Source: Nitzschia sp. DOCU1
Lineage: Eukaryota; Bacillariophyta; Bacillariophyceae; Bacillariales; Bacillariaceae
NCBI GenBank assembly: GCA_951394045.1
Contig: OX596001.1
Coordinates: 496,001 to 560,000 of the forward strand
Direction of reading: 5' to 3'
DNA length: 64,000 nucleotides
The notes under the pieces were generated by a model. That model was not told the DNA's origin and did not search any database. It worked only from the letters and a program-made list of their open reading frames with translations. The position numbers and the translations under genes are program-made. Below are positions 50,962-61,262 of this stretch, piece after piece (within the stretch, counting starts at the first letter, position 1; each line of letters begins with the position of its first letter).

Positions 50962-52158
50962 TCAATGGTCTTCATCGACATTACCGTCGGAACCATCGAT
51001 GGATTCCTCTCCCGATAATTCGTCATCGTCTTCTCCCTCATACTCGTCCCCGTCGTCATCGCCGGCTTCGTCGTCATCTTCTTCCTCCGACAACTTCATC
51101 CGCCGTCGAGCAACAAAAGTCCCAACTGGTTGGGCGAACAAATATTTTCCTGATTCCTTCCCAAAACGCTGCTTTCGGACACTGTATATTTTCCCCACCA
51201 ATTTGATGACACGTTTGTCCGCCAGTTTTCGCTGCCAAGTCCCGCGGTACCCATACAATCGAGGCGTGTCGCCCACAAGAAAGGCCGGTGCTACAAATTC
51301 GGTTTGGAAGCTTCCAAGTCGAGTCTTTCGAAACGTATAGGGCTCTACCACTGTTTTGCCATTCGGCAGCTTCATTTTCAGAAGTCCCTTTCTCGGATCC
51401 AGTTGTATAGTCGCGACGCTCGCCATATCCCGTCCGTTGGAAACAATTTGTTGATCGAGGCGCCATAAGCCAAGCAACTCGCGAGCGTCCACGTGACGAG
51501 GCTTGACAAGCTGATAAGCAACTTTTCCCGTTTGTTGGACGGCCCCCCACGCCAGCTGGCTCCCCATCTTCAAGCTTTGAGAGGCTATACGTTGGCTCCA
51601 GTGTTTGGGTCGCTTTCCACGACGTGTAGGCATTGGTGGTGGAGGACCCCGACCCCTCCTGTGGTTGAAGTCATCAGAATCGCCGAACCCATCTGGAGTT
51701 AAGTCTCTTGGTTTAGCCGATCGTGCACTCTTGGAATCCATCGGTGGTGGATCGACAAGGCTGTGGTCGTATCCTGATGCCTGTGAACCTCTGTCGCGGC
51801 GACCGCCTTCTTCGTTTCCACCATCATAATCATCATATTCTTCTTCGCTCCCCCCTTCTATATCGCTGGTATCATATCTTTCGTCTGATCCTCCTCCTCT
51901 GGGGGCGAGCATTATTGTTGATTTGAGAAGGTCGACCCCATCTTGATATCTATACGCGGACATATCTGCACCCCGGGTTGCTAAACTAAAAGGGATTTGA
52001 TGTGTCCTTCCGGTAGCGGCACTGGCACTGACAACTCCCAAACAATAGCACAACAGAACACCGATAAGGGAAATCCCAGACGAGCCAATTTTTTTACATA
52101 ACCTTGGCAAAGGCACCTTGCCCTCATGACGTTTGATGGTAACAACAACGGCCGCCAT
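50962..52158 (-). CDS. Secreted or ER/plastid-directed acidic protein with a lipocalin-like core
   Basis: 398 residues, single exon. A hydrophobic signal segment (SGISLIGVLLCYCLGVVSASA) lies near the N-terminus. Then comes a Gly/Asp/Arg-rich disordered region. A compact domain of about 125 residues starts at ARELLGLWRLDQQIVSNG and continues through KGLLKMKLPNGKTVVEPYTF, GSFQTEFVAPAF and RGTWQRKLADKRVIKLVGKIY. The strand-rich pattern opening with a Gly-x-Trp-x-Leu motif recalls lipocalin/fibrillin-type barrels. The C-terminus is an acidic run (SEEEDDDEAGDDD and following). Family not recognised with confidence. Confidence 0.6.
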   Translation of the reverse strand: MAAVVVTIKRHEGKVPLPRLCKKIGSSGISLIGVLLCYCLGVVSASAATGRTHQIPFSLATRGADMSAYRYQDGVDLLKSTIMLAPRGGGSDERYDTSDIEGGSEEEYDDYDGGNEEGGRRDRGSQASGYDHSLVDPPPMDSKSARSAKPRDLTPDGFGDSDDFNHRRGRGPPPPMPTRRGKRPKHWSQRIASQSLKMGSQLAWGAVQQTGKVAYQLVKPRHVDARELLGLWRLDQQIVSNGRDMASVATIQLDPRKGLLKMKLPNGKTVVEPYTFRKTRLGSFQTEFVAPAFLVGDTPRLYGYRGTWQRKLADKRVIKLVGKIYSVRKQRFGKESGKYLFAQPVGTFVARRRMKLSEEEDDDEAGDDDGDEYEGEDDDELSGEESIDGSDGNVDEDH

Positions 52159-52399
52159 GGTAGATCCTTTTGGACAAGCCTCCAGCGGGGATCAAGTCCT
52201 TTCCCAAGCAATATGCTAACCTGCTACGAGATCTTTTCAATTGTCGGGCACAAACCTTTTCTATATGATACCCTCGAGACAGATGGCAAGGACACTTCAA
52301 ACGAAGCACGAAAGATGGATCGCATCCGGAAATAGAAATGAAGATACAAGATACTTGGCTGACACGTGGAAAACGGTACGACTTTCGTTTGGAAGATCC

Positions 52400-52404
52400 A
52401 AAAA
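52400..52404 (-). terminator. Pol III T-run terminator
   Basis: TTTTT follows the tRNA-Thr acceptor stem directly on the minus strand, the usual RNA polymerase III stop. Confidence 0.75.
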
Positions 52405-52477
52405 GCTTGATCGCGGAGTCGAACCACGGACCTCCTCATTACTAATGAGGTGCTCTAACCAACTGAGCTAAACAAGC
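52405..52477 (-). tRNA. tRNA-Thr, anticodon AGU
   Basis: The cloverleaf can be drawn from the sequence: acceptor GCTTGTT with ATCAAGC (one T-T mismatch), D stem GCTC/GAGC, anticodon stem CCTCA/TGAGG enclosing loop TTAGTAA (anticodon AGT), five-base variable loop, and T stem CGTGG/CCGCG with TTCGACT. A-box and B-box promoter sequences are internal (TAGCTCAGTTGG and GGTTCGACTCC). No intron. CCA is not encoded. Confidence 0.93.
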
Positions 52478-53224
52478 GCACTATACAAGGGCGTCTGTAT
52501 AATACATAATTGATATAATAATCTTTGAATTAACGGAGTTCGGGATAATACGTTGCGTTCCGTTGCGTCCAATGACATTTTTCAGCTACTTATTGATACC
52601 TCAACTATTCACTAGTAGAGTGTAGTGTTTTCCGGACCAGCGAGAATCTGCCGACAAAGGCACCTCATGCAATGCATTTTATTGCTGGAAAGGCACAAAT
52701 ATGTCTTTCGTGATGTGAATTAGGTGCGTGTGTGCTCACTGGTCCACATCCATAGATGCATTCTATTTCAACATCCAGCCATCATGATTCAACATAAACC
52801 CTCATTTCATGGTTGAACGGCGGGCACTGCTCAAAATGCGCGCCCATCTGCCTCGTGGTCATGAATAGCGGGAGCGGAAAGCGTGTGCCGTGAAAATTTC
52901 TACCGAAAAATGTCTTGGCAAGACTGGGCTGGCGCGCAATGCGCCCAACCGTTCAAATGCAAATGACCAGGAACCACATGTTTCCCAACGAAGAATGTAG
53001 CGACTCTCCATATTCCGTCCCGATGAGAACCCACTAGAGAATCGTACTGTCTGCATGCCTTTGTGCGCGCTCCGTGCTTTTTTATTCGTGGCCCTCGCAA
53101 TCTCTACTCCACCAATTTCCGCACTCGCCTGCCTCGCGATCGGCTTTTTTTGCTCTGGCTCAGGTTTTCAATGCATTGTTGTTCATTCACGTTCACATTA
53201 GCATTTCTTGCAGCAAAGTGAGCA
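52478..53224. other. Intergenic stretch, no gene recognised
   Basis: About 750 bp between tRNA-Thr and the next gene. No frame or repeat worth naming was seen. Confidence 0.45.
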
Positions 53225-53851
53225 ATGAGTGCATCATTTCAACTATCTACACCTTCGACAAGCAGCAGCTTCGTCATGCCAAGCTCCAAGTCTGAATTTC
53301 AAATACTGGATCAAGTGTCTCGTCTGACACTTGACGAGCCAAAACCCCCCTCTTCTCCACGTTTCAACACTCCACAGGTTCGGAAGCGAAAAGCATCCTT
53401 TGTTGTGACCCCTCCTAGAGCCCATGATTCCACTGACGAGGGCCTTCAAGAGCACAACATCTCCTACGCCGCTTTACCACCAGTGGGCCGGGGACTTCCG
53501 CCGATGTTGCCAGATTCACCCCAGATGGATGCCGCTGCTGAACAAAATCCGTTTGAGCGCCACCGCCCCATGCACTCGCCCTTTGGAGGAGTGAGCCGCC
53601 TGAACGTTGACTTTTTGTCTACATTTCAAGCCTCCGCCGAAAACAGTGCCAACCGCAAGAGACGTTTTCAAAACTTGGCTCCCAGGAGACCGTTACGCAC
53701 CGTGCATTTCAATGCAGCATTCCCCACCTTGGAGGATGAAGACTATGCCATAACTCGTCCCTCTGCTGGTCCGGCACTCATTACATCTGGGGCGTTAAAG
53801 ATGCGACGGAGGTCCCGAGACGAATACTCTATGTTTGATTGCAATCTGTAG
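53225..53851 (+). CDS. Hypothetical protein, basic and probably nuclear
   Basis: 208 residues, single exon, ATG at 53225. It is mostly disordered with Ser/Pro/Thr-rich sequence and several basic clusters that could be nuclear localisation signals (VRKRKASF, ANRKRRF, LKMRRRSRDE). Ser-Pro/Thr-Pro sites are present (SSPRFNTPQ, VVTPPRAH). Short hydrophobic motifs such as FQILDQVSRLTL could be binding helices. No domain was recognised. Confidence 0.6.
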   Translation: MSASFQLSTPSTSSSFVMPSSKSEFQILDQVSRLTLDEPKPPSSPRFNTPQVRKRKASFVVTPPRAHDSTDEGLQEHNISYAALPPVGRGLPPMLPDSPQMDAAAEQNPFERHRPMHSPFGGVSRLNVDFLSTFQASAENSANRKRRFQNLAPRRPLRTVHFNAAFPTLEDEDYAITRPSAGPALITSGALKMRRRSRDEYSMFDCNL

Positions 53852-55403
53852 GAACGAATGGCGTGTGCGAACCAGCACAAGTGCTAGACTATAACGCTTA
53901 TATCATTAACAAGCTAGCGTATTAAGTTGAATGTTGACTCGGTAACCAAGTATTTGATAGCAATATTCTAGTTTAGCTGGAAATGACCGTATCGGTAGCT
54001 TGCCAGGTAAAACTCCAAGGCATTGGGCTATGACTCGTCGATTTCGAACCGTTGGGATGACGCCTGAAAACTGCAAACGCAATGACGATCGCGATTGTTG
54101 GAGTCTACCGGTACCCTATCTAGCTAGCAAAGGTGAGATTGATGCTTCTATTCTGGTGGACTGGGAATTGGGATTTGTAATAACTACAATGCCTGATGGT
54201 AGCATGACCGATATCCTTGCTTGGGTATCAGCTGCTGATGGCGCCGCCACGGCTTCTCAAAGACAGTCCTGAATTTAGACAACAAGATGACATGAGCGGG
54301 CCGACACCCTTTCTGGACGCCAATGGGAGAAGAGCAGGACACCACGTGTTAATTTTCGACAGCTGGGTGACGTCGAGAGTTGAACCAATCGATGATGCGC
54401 GCGGTTTCGGACAAGAAATCGATAGCAAAGTCATTCAACATTTATGGAGATGAAGTGTGTCATTGAATGGATGGATAGTAAACGATGTTGTCATTTCGCC
54501 GGAAGCAAAAAGCCTTCGGGTTCTAACCTTTTCGTTAAGGGGTCGACATGAACTATAATGGAATGTTTCACCGTAGCCCATGATCAGTAATAACCGATGA
54601 AGCAAGGTTGATAGTTTGTGAAATAGGAACAAACAGTGACGCATTGCAGAGCTGTCTGGATTGCAATGATAGCTTAGATTGTTGAAACTATCGGCACATC
54701 CTCTTCGCTTGTTGCTCATGGATGACTACAGTTGTGTACTTGCAAGTGCTGGACAACCATGATGCCAATGACGTTCAAGATGAAGCGTCGCTGTTATTGC
54801 TTGCCATATCCACATCACGAATACGCTTGGCTCGTCATTGCTTCCACTCCCATTTCGCGATTGCCCTCCATCCAACGTGATTGCTTTATTATTGCCCTCC
54901 ACGCCGGCCGGTCATTTCCTTAATTATAAAATGAATGTCGTCACTGACCTTTCCTGGCGTTGTTGTCTTTGAGTATTATATGACTACTGATACTAGAAGT
55001 AGATAAGCACATGCATATATTCAATCAGAATTTTGCGGGTGCCAAGGGCGGCACGCGTGCACGCGAGCGCAAATCATGCCGCGTAGCGATTGCCCGTATC
55101 TTCTCCCTATGTGGGTTCTCGGCGAAGGGACGATGGCGCGTGAGATCTCTCTCGTGATGCGACGATGACGGCGATGAACGAAAATCCTCGAGTATGTCAT
55201 CAGAAGCACCTCTTTGATTCGTGCTGGACCAGCACTCTTTGCAATATATTCTTTTCGTGTATTCTTCTTCTTTCTTCCTCTTTATTCTTGAACCATTGCT
55301 GCTCCATATTGTTGACGTCCATCATAAGCAGCAGTGAATGGTGATAGATTGCAGAGCGGCGAAAAAGTTCTCATAAGGATTTCTTTCGAAACGACACCCT
55401 AAA
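53852..55403. other. Intergenic stretch, no gene recognised
   Basis: About 1.55 kb upstream of the PERK-like gene. The frame at 54000-54272 encodes 90 residues without a recognisable feature and is left out. No repeat or RNA was seen. Confidence 0.4.
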
Positions 55404-58400
55404 ATGACCCGCGCGTCGGAAGGAATCCATTCATCATCGTGGCGGCAGCGACGACGATATGGAATGAGACGGCTATTCTTCAGCTTGTCCCTAACGTTAT
55501 GGTTCGCGGGCCTTGTAGCATGGTCGCCGATCGATGTCGCCCGTGCAGAAGATGACGACGACGCCATGCCAAAAGTTTCTTCGTCTTCTTTCCTGAAAAA
55601 TGATCCGTTTTTCATCGTATCAACGGTCGATGGATCTATCGGTGTTTTGAGAGCTCTGGATGGAAGCTTTGTAGGGGGATTTCGGTCAGGAGCCCCGCTG
55701 GTGGGTCCCTCGGAATTACTATCGGGGGGACGACGAATCGTTCCGGGCCTGGATGGCCGGCTATATGTCAGTCTGGAGCATCAAGAAGGATTGCTGCAGC
55801 CTCTGGAGATTACAGTGGTGGATGTGTTGCAAACGCCTGTCAAAACTTGCAGTGGTGGAGGTAGTAGCTGTGGTATTGTGACTGCGACAAAGTCAACTTC
55901 GCTTTTTGCTTTGGATGCGAAAACGGGGCGACTTGTGTGGAAGCAATCACCCAACGGCACCACAATAGTGGAGGATGAAACTGATTCGGTGGTCACCTCG
56001 ACTGTTTTGCTTCAGCGGGAAGATGTATTGGTGCAACAGCTGTCGACAGACTCGGGCCGAAGCGTCTGGAATGTCACTCTGGGGACAGTTCAAGCCCTAG
56101 AATTTGGCGAAGGAAGTGGTGGATCTGACGGCTCATCGTTGCCCAGCCACCAGCCAGGTGGGGCTTACCTTCCATCAGGAAGTGCGGCAGATAGTCGTCA
56201 AGTCTTGATGCAAGACTACTTTCAACCTGTGGCGCTTCCTAGCGTCATCTTTGGCCCTGACGGCACCAGTTTGATGGCAGTGTCCTCAGACGGCAATGAC
56301 GGGGTTCATGTTTTGTGGAAGCGCGACTTTCCTACTGTTGTGGCTTCGGTATTCGGCCTGCAAGATAAGACGTGGAAACCATTAACTGTTTTGGAGGATC
56401 AAGACCCTACCGGGTCGAGTGCTGCTTCGGATGGAGAAACCAAGCCGCAACTTGGTGCCGAAACCTCCCAGCACTCTCCGTCCCTTGTGACAGTTTACCG
56501 CCCACCCGTGTTGCAGCAACTCTTCCACTACTGGTCCAACCCAATGTCGCTGCTGGATCGACTGGCAGATGACTGGTTCTTTGCTACAGGGCAGCACAAC
56601 CGAAGGCCTCGTACGTCAGGTTCTTCGAGATTTTGGCCGACGTTGGAGTCAAGTCAAGTAGTGGTCCCAAAGAAGCACACTCTGGCCCCCCTTTTACAGT
56701 ACCACGATTTGTTTGCTCAGCCTCGTCATTATCATTCGCCGAAGCTAGCACTACCGTCATCACCGTTCAACACAGTGGACGACTTTTCAAACTCCTGGAA
56801 CTATGCGGACGGCGTGTTCATGACGTGGCCCTTCCTTGTATGCTTCTGCATTGTGGTGGTGGGCGTAGCGGCGCTGATCTTCCGCTATCTATATTTACAA
56901 AAGAAGACTCAGTGGATGCAGCTCGTCCAGCAAATGGCAAACGTTGGATTGCTGGGCGGAAACCTTGGGGGGAATGGCGATGCAGCGACTGGGGAGACCA
57001 CTAGTGATCTCCTCGGTGTCGTGCCCTCCCCTACTCTGAGAAGATCTCATTCCCTTCCGGACGTCGCCGCTGCGCCGATTGAACAAGTCGCTCCCATAAA
57101 ACGACGCCTTCGCAGCGAATCTCTTCAAATCAGCTACACTGTAGACGGTCGTATGTTTTCCGACAAGGAGTTGGCCGATTCTCCGGGAGGTCATCCGTCT
57201 CGCATTGCAGAAGAAAACGGGGCTACTTCGACGACGGCTGCCAATACCAGTATGGGCAATACTTTACAAGAGCAGCAGCAACAACCACAACCGCAAGGCG
57301 TTGGATTCTTGGTCGATGGTATTCCGCTGATTCGTTACAATCGTTACGACTCGGAGTTTACTGAGGTTGTTGCTCTTGGAAAGGGAGGCTTTGGAACCGT
57401 CTTTCGGTGTAAGAATGTACTCGACGGCCGAGAATATGCCATCAAAAAAGTTTCTCTAAAGTACAAGGAAGGGCTTCCCCTCGAAGAATTTCGGCAGCGC
57501 CTCCAGCGGACGCTTCGTGAAGTCAAGAGTCTTGCGCTTCTCGACCATCCCAACATTGTCCGGTACTACAACGCCTGGTTGGAGCTTCGACAAACAGGTC
57601 AGGACGAAGGAACGACGCCCGGGAAGGGGGCAGCCGATAGTCATGCACCGGCTGATTCTGACTACTACCTCTTCAGCCCTACGACTTCACCCGGGATGCC
57701 GCGTGGGCGGATATCAGGCTCTGATACCACTTCTTGCCAGTTGAAGCAACGACGTCGCCCCAGTTTGAACAATGGTCATTACCTCAAGAATGGATACAAC
57801 AACGCGGCGAATCCCTTGGGAGCTTGGAACGGATTCGACGACGATGAGACGGAAAACGAACCTTCCTTTCAACCATTTGTTTCCGGCGTACCCGCCGCCC
57901 TTGACGACTACGGTTTTACATTTGACCGAAGTGATGAAGAAGGGGACGAGGCAGGGGATGCCACGGCGGTGGCGCCCGCGAATGAATCTATAAATACCAA
58001 GGGCGCCCCCAAACGGCTTTCCTCTACGGATGAAAAATCGAAAAGTCTCGGTTTCTTCCCGCACGGCCCGACAATCCATCGGTATTCTTCCAACTACTCG
58101 GAAGAAGCTGAATCGAGCATCGAAGGATCTACAATGCATTCAGAGGGCTGGTCGCGAGAGAGTCGCAACCAAACAGATCGACGTGTCAGCATCACGAACA
58201 CATCCACAGACGAAAGAGAAACCCAAGCAGCGGCGGCTCTCTCGGCCGGGAATCCATCGACGCCGCCCGCTATCATGGTCAGGCATATTCTCTACATTCA
58301 AATGCAATTCTGTAGTCAAAAGACCCTCGCTGACTTCTTGAGCAATCCCGAAGCTAGAAAAACATCAGAAACGACTGGCCAAGTTGATATTCCGTACGCT

Positions 58401-59354
58401 TTGAGTTTGTTCTTGCAAATTGCACAAGGAGTCCAACATGTTCACAGTCAAGGGCTGATTCATCGAGATCTCAAGCCAAATAATTGCTTCATGGACGATT
58501 CTGGGGCAGTCAAGGTTGGAGATTTCGGCTTGTCGCGAGAATCCGCGAATGAAAACAGAGAGTGTCTCGAGCCATTGGACGAACTTGGAAAAGAAGCCGA
58601 CTTCACTGGGAAAGAAGCTGCCTCTATTCGAGAGATCACTGCCGGTGTGGGGACCAGATCCTACGCCAGTCCAGAGCAAATGAAGGGATCCGACTATGAT
58701 TCCAGTACCGATATCTATTCTCTTGGCATCATGCTGTTTGAGCTCTGCTATCCCATGTACACTGTAAGTAACGATTCCGTCGTTGAGCCGGCGTTATCGT
58801 GTGTCCTTCGCATATCTCACTCTCACTTATTGTTCTACGCGTCGAATTTTTAGGGTATGGAACGAACGATCGTTCTTAGCAAGTTGAGGAATCATATCTT
58901 TCCGGACCACTGGATGCAGGCTGTCCAGCCAGCTTTCCCAACACTTCATTCGCTTTTAGAGTCAATGCTATCGAACAGTCCAGCAGACCGTCCAACGGCA
59001 CTTATCGTGGTCCGCAGTATCCAGTCGATTCTAGAAGGCTTCACAATCTTCTCTATCGACAAGCATCACCACGACAACGCCATCTTGCTTCGGGTGGAAA
59101 CTAAGCCGCGTGAAGATGTGTTGAGGCATACAATGGATCTGGTCACGAAGGCTGCTGAACCTGACATCATTGAGATCATTCAGTACGGACTGCGTGGTGG
59201 GACAAACAAGGCAGTCATGGAGTTTGCCATATCGTCGTCCACGTGTGAGGATCAAGCATCGCTTGGCAACACACTCGTCACCCGACTGGGGAAGGAAGAC
59301 GAGGTTTTGCTGATCCGACAGGTTTCCGGCACCAAGTATTCTCATAGCCACTAG
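55404..59354 (+). CDS. PERK-like ER transmembrane eIF2alpha kinase (2 exons)
   Basis: Exons 55404-58763 and 58854-59354 with a 90-bp GT-AG intron, 1286 residues. A signal peptide (MRRLFFSLSLTLWFAGLVAW) precedes a lumenal domain with PQQ/beta-propeller-like repeats (FFIVSTVDGSIGVLRALDGS, LFALDAKTGRLVWKQSPNG), as in PERK and IRE1. One transmembrane span lies near residues 474-498 (WPFLVCFCIVVVGVAALIF). The kinase has the glycine loop GKGGFG (659), Lys681, a long acidic insert of about 220 residues between the lobes typical of eIF2alpha kinases, HRDLKPNN (Asp1022) and DFG (Asp1040), with activation-loop GTRSYASPEQ. It would phosphorylate eIF2alpha under ER stress. After the kinase, ~100 residues (from NAILLRVETKPREDVL) look like an extra small alpha/beta domain. 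Confidence 0.88.
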
Positions 59355-59518
59355 CGATACTTTAGCAATAGAGTTGTGTTGTCTACTAGACAGGTTCAAA
59401 GCATTCCCTGCTCGGTACGATTCACGCTATTGAGATTCAAAATTGCTCTATGTTATGGTATGCGTATGCTGAATACTCTATGTTGTACTGTATCTGCTAA
59501 GAGTCCACCTAGGCGGAT

Positions 59519-60290
59519 TCAAAAGCACAACGGAGCTTTCAACTGCTGCCTGCCGGTAGGAGCCCTTAAGCCAGGCTTCCTTGGTGACTCTCGGGTTGGA
59601 CTTACCAGCCTCCTTGGTGGTTGCAAGCACGTATCCTGACCGCGCTTGTTGTGCAAGGAATCGTCCATCATATCCAACACAGAGTCTAATATGTCTAGTG
59701 TTTGCATTCTGTCAACGCGGGAGGCTTCTCTTTCCATTTCCTTCCCTCGTTCCGCAGCGTCACGAGTGCTATATTTCGTGCATCGTTTGGCCATGCATGC
59801 AAGGCCCTTAGGGTCAAACATGCCTTCCGCACGGTGTTCCTCTTGGAGATCCAAGATGGTACGAACATAGCTCTTACGGACTGCTGAAACATGCTTACGT
59901 CGTTGACGAGTTACATCATCCAAGCCTTCGGCCATTTCTGCATAATCTTTAGCCTGGTAGGAGAAATCGAGAAGAGATCAGAAACAGTCGAAGAAGTATT
60001 TCGCACCTCTAGCAGTATCGACTTACATTGTACCATATTTGTTCCTTCATGTTTTCATCGCACAAATCCAACTCATGGGTTTCATTCTGATCCTCCGACG
60101 CGAATCTCAATTTTGTATCTTCTGCCCTCCTCCTTACTTTGGGAGCAACAGGCTGCTGCACCCGGCAAATCTTTGACAAAGCAAGGGCTTCCGTCAGGCT
60201 GAGCTCCCCGCGAGCTGTGAAACTAAGCGGCTTCAGCGGCATGTTATATCTACTCATATCAATGCTACTAGCGAGGCTTTCGGGTCTCAT
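59519..60290 (-). CDS. Hypothetical protein with a WYN..DY motif seen in diatoms (2 exons)
   Basis: Exons 60290-60027 and 59953-59519 with a 73-bp GT-AG intron (donor gtaagt), 232 residues. I chose the ATG at 60290 over a TTG at 60305. The splice joins EQIWYN to AKDYAEMAEGLDDVTRQRRK. This resembles the Trp-Tyr-x-x-x-[DE]-[YF] pattern with following basic helix that recurs in uncharacterised diatom proteins. The second exon is helical and basic with Cys (GLACMAKRCTKYS), then an acidic helix, MQTLDILDSVLDMMDDSL. It is convergent with the PERK-like gene, stop to stop 164 bp. Function unknown. Confidence 0.65.
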
Positions 60291-61001
60291 GGTTTCTGGT
60301 GGCAATATGCTTTTCTATGGATGATGGGAGTTGTTATGGGCGAGAATTGAACTGGGATGATGTATTTTGATGGCTGATTGAGATTTGTGTGCGTGGCAAC
60401 AAATCCCAACAAGGAAAAGCACGACAGAGGAGGTTTCCGTCGCAGCATAACGGAACGCGGTACTGCGAAGGGTTGCATAGGTATAAAAAAGTCCGGCCAG
60501 GCCATAGAATTCCACCTTCTCCGCTAAAAAAAGGATTGATATCGCCTTTATCAACAGTGTAACCGGCACTAAAATTCCTCCTGAGATAGAGGTATAATTA
60601 AGGTTTCAGCTTCTGCGGATGATCTCGTTGAGGAATCCTCCGAACGCAATGTGGATTTTTGCTGTGTTGGAGCTCTTCTTGAACTCTCCCTGCTATGATG
60701 CTGAGCGGCGCGGCGCCACCATATTTTTTAACCCCCCCAAGGTATTGCACCGTGTAAAATTTTACCGTCTGTACGTCGTTGGACTTTACTATTGCTCATC
60801 TTGAAGAACAAATTCCTTCGTGGGGTTCCTGTTGGTATTCTTCGGGCTTCCAGTTACGAGAGCCTCGAGTGTTTGGTGTGGCGTGGCTTCTCAAGAAAGA
60901 TACGATGGCAGCCCTTGAGTCTTGGGGAGAATTGAGGTACAACTTCAGAACGGGGAGTAATGAAAAAGATCGCCGTTTCTTCCCCTACAGCCTGCCGTTC
61001 T
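60291..61001. other. Spacer between the hypothetical gene and the piggyBac element
   Basis: About 710 bp. It should contain the promoter of the minus-strand gene. No other gene was recognised. Confidence 0.45.
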
Positions 61002-61026
61002 TTAACGCCAATCGTACCGGGTGCCC

Positions 61027-61077
61027 CTATAGCGACTCGCGATTTTTCGCGCGCCACTATAGCGGCTCGCGATTTTT
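61027..61077. repeat. Subterminal direct repeats of the piggyBac element
   Basis: CTATAGCGACTCGCGATTTT at 61027 and CTATAGCGGCTCGCGATTTT at 61057, one mismatch, 30 bp apart and 25-75 bp from the TTAA end. They are candidate transposase-binding sites, and their sequence differs from the palindromes of the remnant. Confidence 0.7.
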
Positions 61078-61262
61078 AAACTGACTAATCATGAACTTAA
61101 CATGCTCCAACGTCGAAACGGATGCCACCGTTGGAATGCGCATGCGTTTTTACCTAGGGTAGATTATGCTGCCTTCCTCGCCATTCAATGTTCCCGCCCA
61201 CCTATCTGGCTCGAAAAATGAGCCTGTCGGGAGGAAGTTTCACAAAATTTCAAAATCGCACC

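Noticed and set aside
54000..54272. 90-residue frame upstream of the PERK-like gene
   Set aside because: No motif, ordinary composition, and no supporting context.
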